A DNA stretch of 64,000 nt from Melampsora larici-populina 98AG31 (lineage: Eukaryota; Basidiomycota; Pucciniomycetes; Pucciniales; Melampsoraceae), in the NCBI RefSeq assembly GCF_000204055.1, contig NW_006768786.1, forward strand, positions 1,153,322 to 1,217,321. Reading direction: 5' to 3'. Under the pieces are notes generated by a model that did not search any database, had not been told where the DNA came from, and saw only the letters and a list, made by a program, of their open reading frames with translations. Of this stretch, positions 1 through 10,139 are shown one piece after another. Each line of letters opens with the position of its first letter. Positions within the stretch are counted from its first letter, which is position 1. The position numbers and the translations under genes are program-made.

Positions 1-254
1 AATCAAAATTCAAAATTCAAAAGTCAAAAGTTGATAATCAAAAAACCACAATCAACAAACCATAAACAAAGACCCCAAATATGAAAACTTCACATTGGAT
101 GATGAAAATTGTACAAACCACCTCTCTACCTCTCAACCAATCACATAACCCACACACCACATACCATCACCAATCATCTTAGTCATTCTTCCAACTTTTG
201 TCATAGTCTCCACCCATCCACTTGTTCAACAAAACCTACACGACACTGAACTTC
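1..254. other. AT/CA-rich upstream sequence, no gene seen
   Basis: No open frame with recognisable content. A-rich then C/A-rich sequence leading into the pyrimidine-rich minisatellite; presumably the 5' flank or promoter of the alpha-kinase gene. Confidence 0.4.
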
Positions 255-590
255 TTTGATTGTCTTTACTCTTCTTCATCCTTATTTGATTGTCTTCACT
301 CTTCTTCATCCTTATTTGATCGTCTTCACTCTTCTTCATCCTTCTTTGACCGTCTTCACTCTTCTTCATCCTTCTTTGATTGTCTTCAATCCTCTTGGAT
401 ATTTGTGGATTGGCTTCACCCTTCTTCAATATTCTTCGATCAGCTTCATTGTTCCTTAGTATTCTTCAATCAGCTTCAATCTTCTGTAATCTTCTTTGAT
501 TGGCTTCCATCTTCTTTAGTATTCTTCAACGGGCTTCAATATTCTTCAATATTCTTCAATTGGCTTCAATCTTCTTCAATCTTCTTTGAC
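255..590 (+). repeat. 30-bp pyrimidine-rich minisatellite
   Basis: Units beginning TTTGATTGTCTTCACTCTTC repeat every 30 bp from 255 to about 390 (four clear copies). They then decay into a looser CTTCAATATTCTTC-type repeat up to about 590. Because 30 is a multiple of 3, frame 222-626 stays open and would encode a ten-residue repeat (SSSSLFDCLH-like). That frame ends in a TGA overlapping the ATG of the kinase reading frame (ATGA at 623-626). Most likely a 5' leader or promoter tract rather than a protein. Confidence 0.75.
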
Positions 591-622
591 TTTGGTTTCT
601 CAGATCTTAGTCTTTCACCATC

Positions 623-2655
623 ATGAACCGTCCCACTTGTCCCTTATGTCAAAGTACTCTCCGTCAAGGCAAACACAAAATATGTGGACCCTGCCTTGAA
701 AACATCAATGCGGACCAAAACAAAAAGGGACCTTCTCCCCTCCAGCAGGCATACACCCAACCTTCTCAACCCCGCCCTGCCAACCTCAAGGTCATCAATG
801 CCAAAGCCGCTGTTGCAGCCCGTACCGCAACTTCCACTGGTACTCATGTCCACCAACTTCAAAGCAACAAGTCAAAGCAAGCTGCTTCCAAGAAACAAGC
901 TAGCAGCAACCGCATGTTTAATGGTCACCCAGCAGCACCTAAACCTCCACCTTTCACTACTCACTCTGGCCAAGTATGCTCTGTAGGATGGATGATGATA
1001 TACAAAACCAGCTCTTTCACTCAAGGTCTACTTCGGGGAACTTTCACCGTGGATAGGTCCTTGTTGACACTCTTGGACAACACTAAGGAAGGCATCTTCA
1101 GCCAGTGGGACCACTATATTGACTCTCCTCTTTACCCTCAGGCACTCAAAGTTTACAACTCTGAGTATTTCAACCTGGCCAAAACCGGCCTTGCCTGGAA
1201 AGCACCTGTCGTCTTACATAACAATGAAGTTTTTGCCAGATATCTTGACAACACTAAAGGAGAACCTAGCCTTGAGCTAATTTTTCTGGCTGACAAATAT
1301 GTGAAAAATAATCCTTGGCTTTGACCTTCCACCAGTACCAGTAAGCGGGTACAACCTCAACAACAAGCTAAAAGAAAGGCATCTCAACATTTGACTTATG
1401 AGTAGATGTTATTAGATGATGGAGATGAAGAAGGGAATTATGATGATAGTGATAGTGATAGTGATCTGCCTTTGATATTCCAGCCAAGCAAGAAAGTCAA
1501 GTGTACACCTTCAACTTCAACAAAAGTCACCTCACCACGAGTCACTCAAAAGAAGGCTGCTAATTTGATATGCAAGAATAGTACTTACACACTCCCACCA
1601 CCCATCACCCCACAAAAATCTCTCCACCATGCTCAGAGTGATGTAGGCCCTTTAGCTATGACTCATGTGATACCACCTCACCAGACAGGTAAGCTCACCG
1701 CTCTTGTTCACTACTCATTTTTGGTCTGGCTGACATGGCCTCCTTAGTACCGGCTTTTGATTTCAGAGAGGCTATTGATATCTCCGTATTTGGACAAAAC
1801 CTTCCCAGGGCTTGCCCTGTTCCACCTGCTGAGAATTCAGATGGTTTCACCATTGGGAAAAATGCATTTTGACAGGAGATGCGGAAGGTAAACCTGAATG
1901 GGTGGTAACACCATATCATTTCAAATTTGATGAAAGTGTGGTGATTGGAAAAGTTTCTCTCAGGACATGTTACAATGCCTTTGGAAAAGCACCTGGTGGT
2001 GAGGTCACTCCAATGGTTGCCAAGAAGCGGAGTGAGCTGCCTCCCAATATGACTCATCTGGCTGTGCATAAAGAGTCCGGTCAAGTGTATGCTGCTGTTT
2101 CCATGGTGATTGAAAAGTTTAAGAAAGCTGCTTTGGGTCTCAATGAAATTCAACTTTTCCCTGCCACGGTTGACGCTATCCAAAACATTTGTGTGAGTCC
2201 AATATATGGATCCGATTTTATTCAAGCTTTCTCCATAACAAGTTTTTCTTTTCCAGATGGTTCATAACTTTCCGGTCTATGCAGGAAGCGGTGCTACAAC
2301 AGAATGCACTTATTTCTTTGGAGAAGTACTTGATGTTACACAATACCGCAAGTATACCAGCAATCACAACTTTGAACTCCGGGGTTCTGACAGTCCTTTG
2401 GTGAATGAAGTAATGCAAGCTCTCAGTCATTGGTCTCATAAACACTATGACAGAAGAAGAATGGTTGCAGATCTTCAGGGGGTAGGTTTGGTATTGACAG
2501 ACCCTTTGATTGTGGATACAAGCAAGGAAGTACTTTTGTGCTTGCATTCAAACATTTTGCCTGACTGTTTGTTTCACCCACAGTATGGCTTGGTGCAATG
2601 GAAACACTGGGAGGAAAGGCTTGGAGAATTTCTCTACCCAGCACAAATGCAATAA
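623..2655 (+). pseudogene. Alpha-type protein kinase gene with N-terminal zinc ribbon, broken
   Basis: Probable atypical (MHCK/EF2K-type) Ser/Thr kinase. The first frame (623-1321) opens with a zinc-ribbon pattern CPLC...CGPC and continues into low-complexity Gln/Ser/Lys sequence. The same frame runs on to 1688 across a TGA at 1322 and a TAG at 1403, followed by an acidic DDSDSDSDLP stretch. A likely intron lies at about 1689-1747. The kinase N-lobe (1748-2192) contains VVTPYHFKF and ...VAKKR. An intron 2193-2256 (GTGAGT...TTCCAG) leads to the C-lobe (2257-2655) with the family hallmarks VADLQGVG and LTDPLI. The Cys-rich zinc module that normally closes the fold is hard to see. Lesions: two in-frame stops, and an apparent 1-nt loss in the T run near 1867, where GKNAF must change frame to join TGDAEGKPEW. 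The TAA stop (2653-2655) is also the target duplication of the adjacent CACTA element. The family is certain enough; function is doubtful. Confidence 0.7.
2193..2256 (+). other. Intron in the alpha-kinase gene
   Basis: Donor GTGAGT and acceptor TTTTCCAG. Splicing joins ...DAIQNIC to MVHNFPVYAG in phase 0 and restores a continuous kinase domain. Confidence 0.6.
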
Positions 2656-3127
2656 CACTACACAAATTTTCATCTTTACCGGGCGGTAAAGAAAACTACT
2701 GACATAGGAAAATGCTGAGGCAACAGTTAGAGAGCTAAAAATCTTAAAAAATATGCACCTTGTTCCTGATGAGGGGGCGTCATGATGAGTATTTTTTATG
2801 AGTATTTTTTTGTATTTTACACACATATATTGGTTAAAGCACCAACAATAAAGGCTGAAAATCATCAACAACCCACCTGTAACAATACCTGAAATTTGGG
2901 TCCTGATTATGAAGACAATATTTTGTGGTCCGAAAACTTCAATAACTTTTGCAATTCTGCTACAGATAACTTGATTTTTGGATCATTCAAAAGCTGAACC
3001 CTTCTCATTTACACTTCATAGAGGAAGTAAGGTATTATCTAGTCATGTAAACGCTCTACATATGTTCAAACAGTTCTGAATAAATATCTCTGTAGAATCT
3101 TTTGCAGACCGGCTACAGACACTGCGA

Positions 3128-3294
3128 ACATAATGTATTTTTCCAAGGTGAAAAATGATTACATTTATTTCACAAAATGATTAAAAATGCATTAATTCTG
3201 CATTAATTCTGCATTTTTCTGCATTAATTCTGCATTATTAATCATTTTGTGCATTAATGTCAATCATTTTTCACCTTGGAAAAATACATTATTT
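3128..3294. mobile_element. Hairpin MITE nested in CACTA element 1
   Basis: A near-perfect inverted repeat: ATAATGTATTTTTCCAAGG at the left and its complement ending at about 3292, with second-tier arms CACAAAATGATTAA / TTAATCATTTTGTG. The loop carries a short direct repeat (TGCATTAATTC). ATAAT/ATTAT at the ends obscures the target duplication. No coding capacity. Confidence 0.6.
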
Positions 3295-3350
3295 TCACAG
3301 TGAGATGTGATGTCTGAATGATGAATGTAGAGGAAAGACTCACCTTTTTG

Positions 3351-3916
3351 CACTACCCCAAATGACATCTTTACCCAGGGGTATAGAAAAGTAGTGCGGG
3401 CATAGAAAACTATGGGTGAAGTGCTTTTCTATACCCATAGAGATAGTATCCCCTATGCTATACCCACGGATGAAAATATCCACATGACCACAAGGACTGA
3501 ATATAAATCTAGACTCAAAGCCCTTCTCGAGTCTTGTCCAATGGGAAAGCATGTTCCATCAGTCATATTGTACATATGTAACAGGTGTCTGTCAATCTGT
3601 GTAAGATTGTGCATACATACTCACATACATTGCTGAACATGGTTGAGGATCCCTTTTATCAGCATAGAATTGTATTTCAGGATAAAAATATCAAAAAACA
3701 GAAAATTGAGATTCTGCGCACTGTAGCACTGCCTTTGGGTCCCAATACATACAGCTGAGTCACCACAAAGAAAATACTCAATTTCTCAATCTCAAATATC
3801 TTACATAGGTGTATCAAAAGCATTGTTTATTGGTATAGAAAACTACCCTACCAATAGTTTTCTATGCCCACGCTACTTTTCTATACCCCTGGGTAAAGAT
3901 GTCAATTGTTGTAGTG
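3351..3916. mobile_element. CACTA-type element 2, nested in element 1
   Basis: Begins CACTACCCCAAATGACATC and ends with the imperfect complement ...GTCAATTGTTGTAGTG. Direct TTG flanks lie at 3348-3350 and 3917-3919. Arms of about 70 bp share the modules CTTTACCCAGGGGTATAGAAAAGTAG and GCATAGAAAACTAT. The 566-bp body has no transposase. It is inserted in the inner part of the right arm of element 1. Confidence 0.75.
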
Positions 3917-4241
3917 TTGATGAATTCGCAATCAAGTGATTTGATCCAGAACTGAAAAAGTTATTGATGTTTGAAGATTTCAAAATCCTGTCTTCAAAAT
4001 CATGGGCCAAATTTCAGGTATTGTTACAGGTGGGTTGTTGATGATTTTCAGCCTTCATTGTTAGTACATTAACCAATATATGTGTGTAAAATACAAAAAA
4101 ATACTCATCATGACGCCCCAACATCTAGGAACAAGGCACATATTGTTTCAGATTTTTAGCTCTCTTCCTGTTGCCTCAGCATTTTTCTATGTCAGTAGTT
4201 TTCTTTACCGCCCGGTAAAGATGACATTTTGTGTAGTGTAA

Positions 4242-4548
4242 GATATGCAAGCACCTGGGGTTTCTACGGCCAAAGGCAACACAATGAAGTGTACGGGATG
4301 AGATGGAGCAGTTGTATGGAGGTAAATCTGGGGAACAGACTCATATTCCAGCAAGAGATTAGCACAAAGCGGAAAATCAGGAGTAAATTCTTTCCTTTCA
4401 ATCTGTATTCCAAAATTTGTTGCTCTTGAAAAATCCAACAAATTACAAAAACCCTTTGCTCACAAAATTATCATCTTAAAAACAAAAAAAAGATGTATAT
4501 ATCATTTTGAAAATCTGAGTGCTGAACCTTTTGTTTGCTTATAAAAGT
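4242..4548. other. Intergenic flank, no assignable gene
   Basis: Between the CACTA insertion and the end of the dioxygenase gene. A minus-strand frame (4441-4205) is open for 78 codons but matches nothing I recognise and runs into the transposon end. Confidence 0.3.
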
Positions 4549-6134
4549 TTATCTTATTCTGAAGTTGGTCCACATTGGCCCGTTTCCGTTGCATCTGCTT
4601 ATTGTAGGTCTCTGCAAGCCCACTGTGAATTTTTCCCAGCTCTCATCATCTAAACCACCCCGCTGTTCCATAATCTCCTTCATTCCAGCCACCACAGTGG
4701 TACTGATCTGAGTGCTACAAGTATAAGCAAGTACATGGTCTACCGCCCCTTTACTCTTTCCAATCCCTTTTCTTGCCTTGGTTTTTTCCCTTGTTACAGC
4801 GCCCAGCAAGTATGGTGTCATTTCCTTTTCTCCCTCAGAAAATAGTTGATGTTTGGTGTTGTGGCAAACATCTGTCGCCCACAGTAATTCCACCACATCA
4901 GCAGCATTGATGTCTAGAATAAACTTGAAATAGTTACTGATGTGAATTTCAAACTTGGCACCAACTTGGGGATGCTTCTTATCAATGCGGTCTCCAGTGT
5001 TCTTCTCTACGTCAATTTCTTCCTTCCTTTCAGCCAAAAGTTCCAGTCTTCTTGCCTGAGTAATAATTTTGGCTGCAATAGAATACATATGTCAGCAGAT
5101 GGTCAGAACACTGTGAATATTAAATACTCAACATGTGTTGGCATCAATTAAGCAGAAGAAACCAGAAGCAAATCCGGTGGCATCAAAGTCACAATGAACA
5201 CCATTGTGGAATTCTCCAGTGGTAGCAATCACATTGGATCCCATAAAAGCCTTGTCCCAAAAGACTTGGGCATTGGGTGATTTCTCCCACTCCTCGCTAC
5301 CTGGCACTGGCTTGTTTGATCCCCACAGCGGGGCATCAGTCTCTTCTGCAAGTTTCTTGTTGGAATCATACACAAATAGAGATAAAGAACATGTACTTTC
5401 AGCATGAAAGTGCACTACCCAAGGAAGTTCATCTTGGCGGGCTTTGGCCTTGTCTAGTTTGGCTGGATCCTTGCTGGTAGCTGAATTTTGGGCATAGGTT
5501 GCTGGTGTTAAAACATGGAACAAATCAAGTTTCTGAAATATCCTCATGTGAAAAGGTGAAGATAAACAAACCAAGGACTGTTCCTCTTTGATATTGTCCA
5601 GCACGCTTAGATGATCTGTGACCAAATGCTTTCATGGTACCTTGCCACTTGTTGGGCGGTAGCATCTTGACTGCATGATTTTCCTTGATTACTCCCCGTG
5701 CTTCAGAGTGTTGATGCATGATCTGGATAGCCCTTTGAAAGTCTTTCCAAAGTTGCACTTGGGCAGGGTCATTGCTGGCGGGGTCCTGCAGCAAGAAATG
5801 TCAGCCATGTGGAAACAACAGAAAATTCAAGGGACTTGACCTCTTTGTTGAACCTAGCAACACATATAAGCTTATTTCCAGCCAGATTCACAAGTACCAC
5901 AGTTCCATAGGTCACTACTTGCTCTTTCCTGTTCCCGAATTGAGGGACTTGGAATACATCACAGTCCTCTGGCAAGACAAACCGGTCTTTGATTCCTGCT
6001 TGGATTCTTTGACTGACATGTTCTCTTCCAAGATCCTGGAATGGTTCCCGTTGGGTATTGTGCTGTTGAGCCTTCTTCCGCTTTTGGTACTTGACCATCT
6101 TTTGCTTGCGGAGGTCGGATACTGGTTTTGGCAT
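4549..6134 (-). CDS. Probable Tet-like 2OG-Fe(II) dioxygenase-fold protein, four exons
   Basis: Exons read on the minus strand: 6134 to about 5821 (MPKPVSDLRKQKMV...ARFNKE), about 5790-5585, about 5535-5137, and about 5074-4549. The third exon ends ...FFCLIDANT. Simple GT-AG introns join them without loss of frame, giving roughly 470 residues. The third exon holds an HxD motif (GVHCDFD) within a Gly/Phe-rich strand, and the last exon has a downstream His (ELLWATDVCHNT). This matches the HxD...H iron triad and general layout of the Tet-like 2OG-FeII oxygenase family expanded in rust fungi. If so, it would be an Fe(II)/2-oxoglutarate oxygenase of unknown substrate. The family call is from remembered architecture, not alignment; a diverged non-catalytic member is possible. 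No internal stops were seen when spliced, unlike most neighbours. Confidence 0.5.
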
Positions 6135-6164
6135 CTACAGAAAAAAAACTGTTGTTTTGATTAA

Positions 6165-7033
6165 ATGTTCAACACTTCAAGATTTTGGAATGTGTGCGGG
6201 GATGGAATGAAAGAATGATTAAAGTGAATAAACATTGAGTGATTGGATATTTGGTGGATTGAATGTTGGATTTATGAAATGAATCAATGTGACATTTTAT
6301 GAATGAATGATTGAATGAATGAGTATTGAGTAATTCCTTGAGGATTGAAATCAGGAAGCACCAAGATACTTTTAGCAAAGGGTTAGGCTGGTATTTGGGG
6401 GTCCCCCCAGTCACTTGCCCTGCCCTTCACAAGACATCAACATCTCTGCATGTATCTCAAGTACCTCTGTCTTCCATAATTGATGGTGAGTAAATCATGA
6501 GTGGTCAATGTTTTGATTTATATGACTCTTCTTTGGTGGTGAATTGAACAGATGTTTGAGAAATCTTGAATAGTTTGAGGTTTGATTTATTAATCTACAT
6601 TCAATTGGTTTCAGCTTCTTGTGGATTCTTCAAGGTGTTATTTCTTCTTGAGGATATAATATTTGTTCTTATATGTTCTGTCTTCATCTTGGTGAAGCAA
6701 AGAACAAATGAGAAGACAAAGGAAGAACATGGATTACCTTGGTTAATTCAACAAATTGAAGGAAGCCCACAGAACAGATTTCAATAATAATAAGATCAGA
6801 AGAATCAGATAACAAAGGACTGGTTAAATGTTTCCACTTGAATGGTGGCTGAGTTGTGGTCAGCAATTACACGATGTATACACATGTAGCCTTACACCTT
6901 ACAGTTGATATGTGTACATATCTCACATGTCAACATATGGTTCATTACTCAAGAACCATCATAGTTGACATGGCATACATAAGAATCTTTTGGTGAAGAT
7001 AGCAGAAAACAAAACATAGAAAATACAAGACAT
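6165..7033. other. Intergenic region between two minus-strand genes
   Basis: Contains TGAATGAATGATTGAATG-type simple sequence at about 6185-6330 and AT-rich DNA. It probably holds the promoter of the dioxygenase gene and the 3' end of the next gene. No gene recognised. Confidence 0.35.
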
Positions 7034-8440
7034 TCAATCAAGTTCTGTTCCATCTTCATCCTCCCCTACAACTGTCAGTTTGGTGGTGTTGATCTTCACC
7101 ATTGAGATATAAGCTTTAGGAAGAATAGCACAAGTCATACCCGGTACTTGCACCAACCAATAGTATCCAATGTCGTAGGCCAGGCATATGGCCAGCTGAA
7201 TCTTTTGAACCTTGACTTCACCAAACACTGATTTCCCAGAATGAACTGACCGCTTGTGAGGGAAATAGCCTCTGACCAAAAGTCCCATAATGTAATCATG
7301 AGTCCGGCACCAAATCTTCTCCAACTTTCGAATTTCCTCCGCTGCCTTGATAATTGCCATAGCATTGCCCACTGGCACACGCTTATCCCTTGAAGCCAAC
7401 ATTAACCCTCTAACACCACTAGTTATACAACCAGCCAAGGAACCCCATGCAAACCCAACCTCCTTCAATTCTTCAATCTTCTTATTGATTTCGTTTTTGA
7501 TTTGTTGTTGCTCTGTATCAGTTGCTTTTTCAGGAATCTTTGAATGGAAATCAAGTAGAGCTAGGCCCATTAATACATTGTGAACACTGACTGAAAAGAT
7601 TTGAAGATTATTTAATGTACCGGCTTTGACCACAGCTGATTTGTGTGCAATTATTTGAGATCCTGACAAGCCTGAAGTAAGTAGATTTTCTCCGCCACCA
7701 CTGGAACCTAAGGTTGGACAAGTTAATAATAAATGTGACACAAATTCATAACTGTTTTTGTAAGGAGTAGCATCTGGGTTTTCTTCAAAGGTATTCTTGT
7801 GAATGCCTTGATCCCCAGCAACCGCAATAGCATCTTGAAATAAATTAGAAACCTCTTGATGTTTCTTTCTTGAAGAAAATCCAATAGGCCGCACTGTCCG
7901 CCATAAGTGAAAAGGCCATGACTTCTTATCCAGGTCAGGTTTGAAAGAATCTTGAAAAAATGAAGGGCTCCATATGTTGGAGGTAAACAGCAATTCACCT
8001 TCAGCAGGTGTGAAGAATTGAAGTCCTGTGACATAATGGTATGTCAGTGGATTTATTGTACAAAAGTTTAATCAATCATAGGTACTAACCTTGCTCATTA
8101 ACAAATTCAAGCCAAGCTGAATTGGTCATCTTGCTGCCCGAAAAACACGTTCCCGGAGGTAATTGGAAAGATGGCTTTTCCAGGAGAGGAATATGCTCAA
8201 GCCTCATGGTGATCATGTTGAGAGCACTGTCTCTACCTTTGGCAAAGGTAGCTGAAGACATTTTTTTGGCCGGAAATTCGGTGAAACTTTGACAGAAAAT
8301 ATCTTGATGCTTCAGGATAAATTCCGTCTCCAAGGTTGCAGAATGCGAGTTGACTGGAATAGTTGCCACTTTGGTTGAGTCAAAGACTGGAATGTCTGTA
8401 TCCATTTTGTCATCACATGGTGTGACTTGGACATTTGTGT
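7034..8440 (-). CDS. Uncharacterised multi-exon protein (two to three exons)
   Basis: Minus-strand exons 8440-8090 and 8025-7034 join across an intron with GTTAGT and TCACAG, in frame (...FVNEQG / LQFFTPAEGE...). The possible start at 8405 (MDTDIPVFDST) gives about 445 residues with no stop. The C-terminal half is helical, with a KNEINKKIEELKE segment, an alternating Gly/Ala-rich stretch around AWGSLAGCITSGVRG, and an acidic end (EDEDGTELD). I recognise no domain. It lies in the same orientation as the dioxygenase gene, with similar gene style, and looks intact. Confidence 0.55.
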
Positions 8441-8491
8441 CTATGAGAGACGGGAATGGTCAAAATCAGAGGAAAAGTTAAAAGAGTGTTT

Positions 8492-8986
8492 TCACTGAGT
8501 TCTTACCCTGAGAGGTACCTGGGCAAGTGTAAAATACAAACTGAACATATGCTTCTTAATGAGCTGAGTAATTGGTTCAACCGGGGAACCAACCTCCATT
8601 TTGAAATCTTCATCACGGGTCAAACGGGGTACCACATCACTGGTAACACGTTTGGATGGCTCAGTGGTGGCCGGCCGTGGTAACTGTGATGACCTCGTGT
8701 TGACTTCACACCCCGATTGGCGATCCAGAACTTCTGCAGGCAATCTGGAAGGCGGCTCAGGGGATCTTTCAGGACCCAGATCCTGAGAGCGTTTGGGAGC
8801 CAGAGAGCTTTGGGGAACCCTGGTTTGCCTGTGAGGTAATTCCTCAATGTGAGAGGATCCTTCAGGAGAAGGTTCTGAGAGGGGTGGTGGAGACAAATGA
8901 GGTGAGGAGATAGGTTCTCCATCTAAATCCGATTTCAATAACATGGAATTGCTGTTGTATAAGTTGTAAAGCCTATGGATACTCAT
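8492..8986 (-). CDS. Pro/Ser-rich open frame, possible 5' exon of the neighbouring gene
   Basis: A 164-codon frame rich in Ser, Pro, Arg and Glu. It ends just past a good donor (GTAAGA at 8506-8501). Joining that donor to the acceptor at 8442-8441 leaves the downstream frame out of phase by one base, so it is either a separate/untranslated exon, an alternatively spliced exon, or evidence of an indel. The Pro/Ser composition suggests a disordered N-terminal region. Confidence 0.35.
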   Translation of the reverse strand: MSIHRLYNLYNSNSMLLKSDLDGEPISSPHLSPPPLSEPSPEGSSHIEELPHRQTRVPQSSLAPKRSQDLGPERSPEPPSRLPAEVLDRQSGCEVNTRSSQLPRPATTEPSKRVTSDVVPRLTRDEDFKMEVGSPVEPITQLIKKHMFSLYFTLAQVPLRVRTQ

Positions 8987-9566
8987 GCCCAGGCGGTTGC
9001 CGGCTGGACACGGCCGGTTCTTACTTAACTATATATACATACCCAATCCGAGCCAACCATGAGGTGCATATCACATACACAATCGGCTGAACACACGTGA
9101 AATAGCTCACCAATGATTTATCACCCTCACGTACATAACCCTAACTGCTGCACCAACCATCCTCCACATATCACAGAGTGTCACATGTGTGAAATTGTTC
9201 ATTGAAACATCACGGCCTATTGAATAAACCCACCATGCATACGCATACCCTGAACTCAAGGTCCCTTACAACTATCACCTAATTCCACCATAACCAAAGT
9301 TCCACCTCACCACGCATTCTCGCCTGCCACGGGGCACTAACAGTATGCCCTTATTTGATCCATCCGCACTATCTTACATTAGTAAAGTGAATTAAATTTG
9401 TACTAATGGATCCTTCCGCCATCCAGATTGCTGGATTGCTTTGCAATAAGCTTCAATCAACTTGAAACCACAAATTGCCACTGTAAGACTTTGTTTTGCT
9501 ATCAATAATCACACCGCACTTTTACTTCTTTCAACCCCATCCCTCCATAACCTTGACCAGTGGTAT
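8987..9566. other. Intergenic region, no gene seen
   Basis: Upstream flank of the minus-strand gene. Mixed-composition sequence without recognisable coding or repeat content. Confidence 0.3.
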
Positions 9567-10130
9567 CTGGTGGATCAATTTGCGGGGATGTATTGATAGC
9601 TTCTGCATAACTTGATATACATCCCGCGGATATCCATTGTAATTCCACCTCCCGAATTCATGCCCTTTCCATCCGACCATACTAAAACCGACATTAAACC
9701 ATTGTTCACCCACCAAAACTAACCATATTGTCCATCTTACCAATCCACAACGTTAGGTTACATCACATCGACTCCAAATCACACTCAACGCAAGAATCCA
9801 AAGCGGTAAGATATCAAGCAACTTGCCACTCTAACATCTTTTCTTCTACCTCCTCCATTTCCATATGTGGTATAGTCCGAGGGCAAGTGGGTGACAATTT
9901 GGTGGGGATGAATTGATAGCTTCTGCATAACTTGATATACATCCTCCTGAGATACAGTGTCAATCCGTATCCACTTGCCACTTTAGTATGTTTCTTTTAC
10001 CTCCTCCATTTCCATATGTGGTATAGTCTTAGGGCAAGTGGGTGACAATTTGGCGGGGTTGTATTGATAGCTTCTGCATAACTTGATATACATCCTCCTG
10101 AGATACATTGTCAATCCATATCCCAAATGT
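9567..10130. repeat. ~150-bp tandem repeat, two full copies plus one diverged partial copy
   Basis: The segment CTCCTCCATTTCCATATGTG...TTGATAGCTTCTGCATAACT...GATACATCCTCCTGAGATAC occurs at about 9830-9980 and again at about 9983-10130 with few differences. A partial older copy of the second half lies at about 9580-9650. Confidence 0.8.
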
Positions 10131-10139
10131 GTTCCTCAC

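Larger units (their letters stand above)
2656..4238. mobile_element. CACTA-type element 1 with ~300-bp inverted arms (non-autonomous)
   Basis: Starts CACTACACAAA and ends TTTGTGTAGTG, with direct 3-bp flanks TAA at 2653-2655 and 4239-4241. The left arm (2656 to about 2985) reappears inverted at about 3920-4238, including the CTTTACCG/CGGTAAAG palindrome and the segment AATATGCACCTTGTTCC. CACTA termini with a 3-bp target duplication fit the CACTA (CMC/EnSpm) superfamily; no transposase is encoded. The interior has itself been invaded by a hairpin MITE and by CACTA-type element 2. Confidence 0.75.

Noticed and set aside
256..459. Other-frame and opposite-strand readings of the 30-bp minisatellite as proteins
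   Set aside because: A 30-bp repeat keeps several frames open automatically; composition is set by the repeat.
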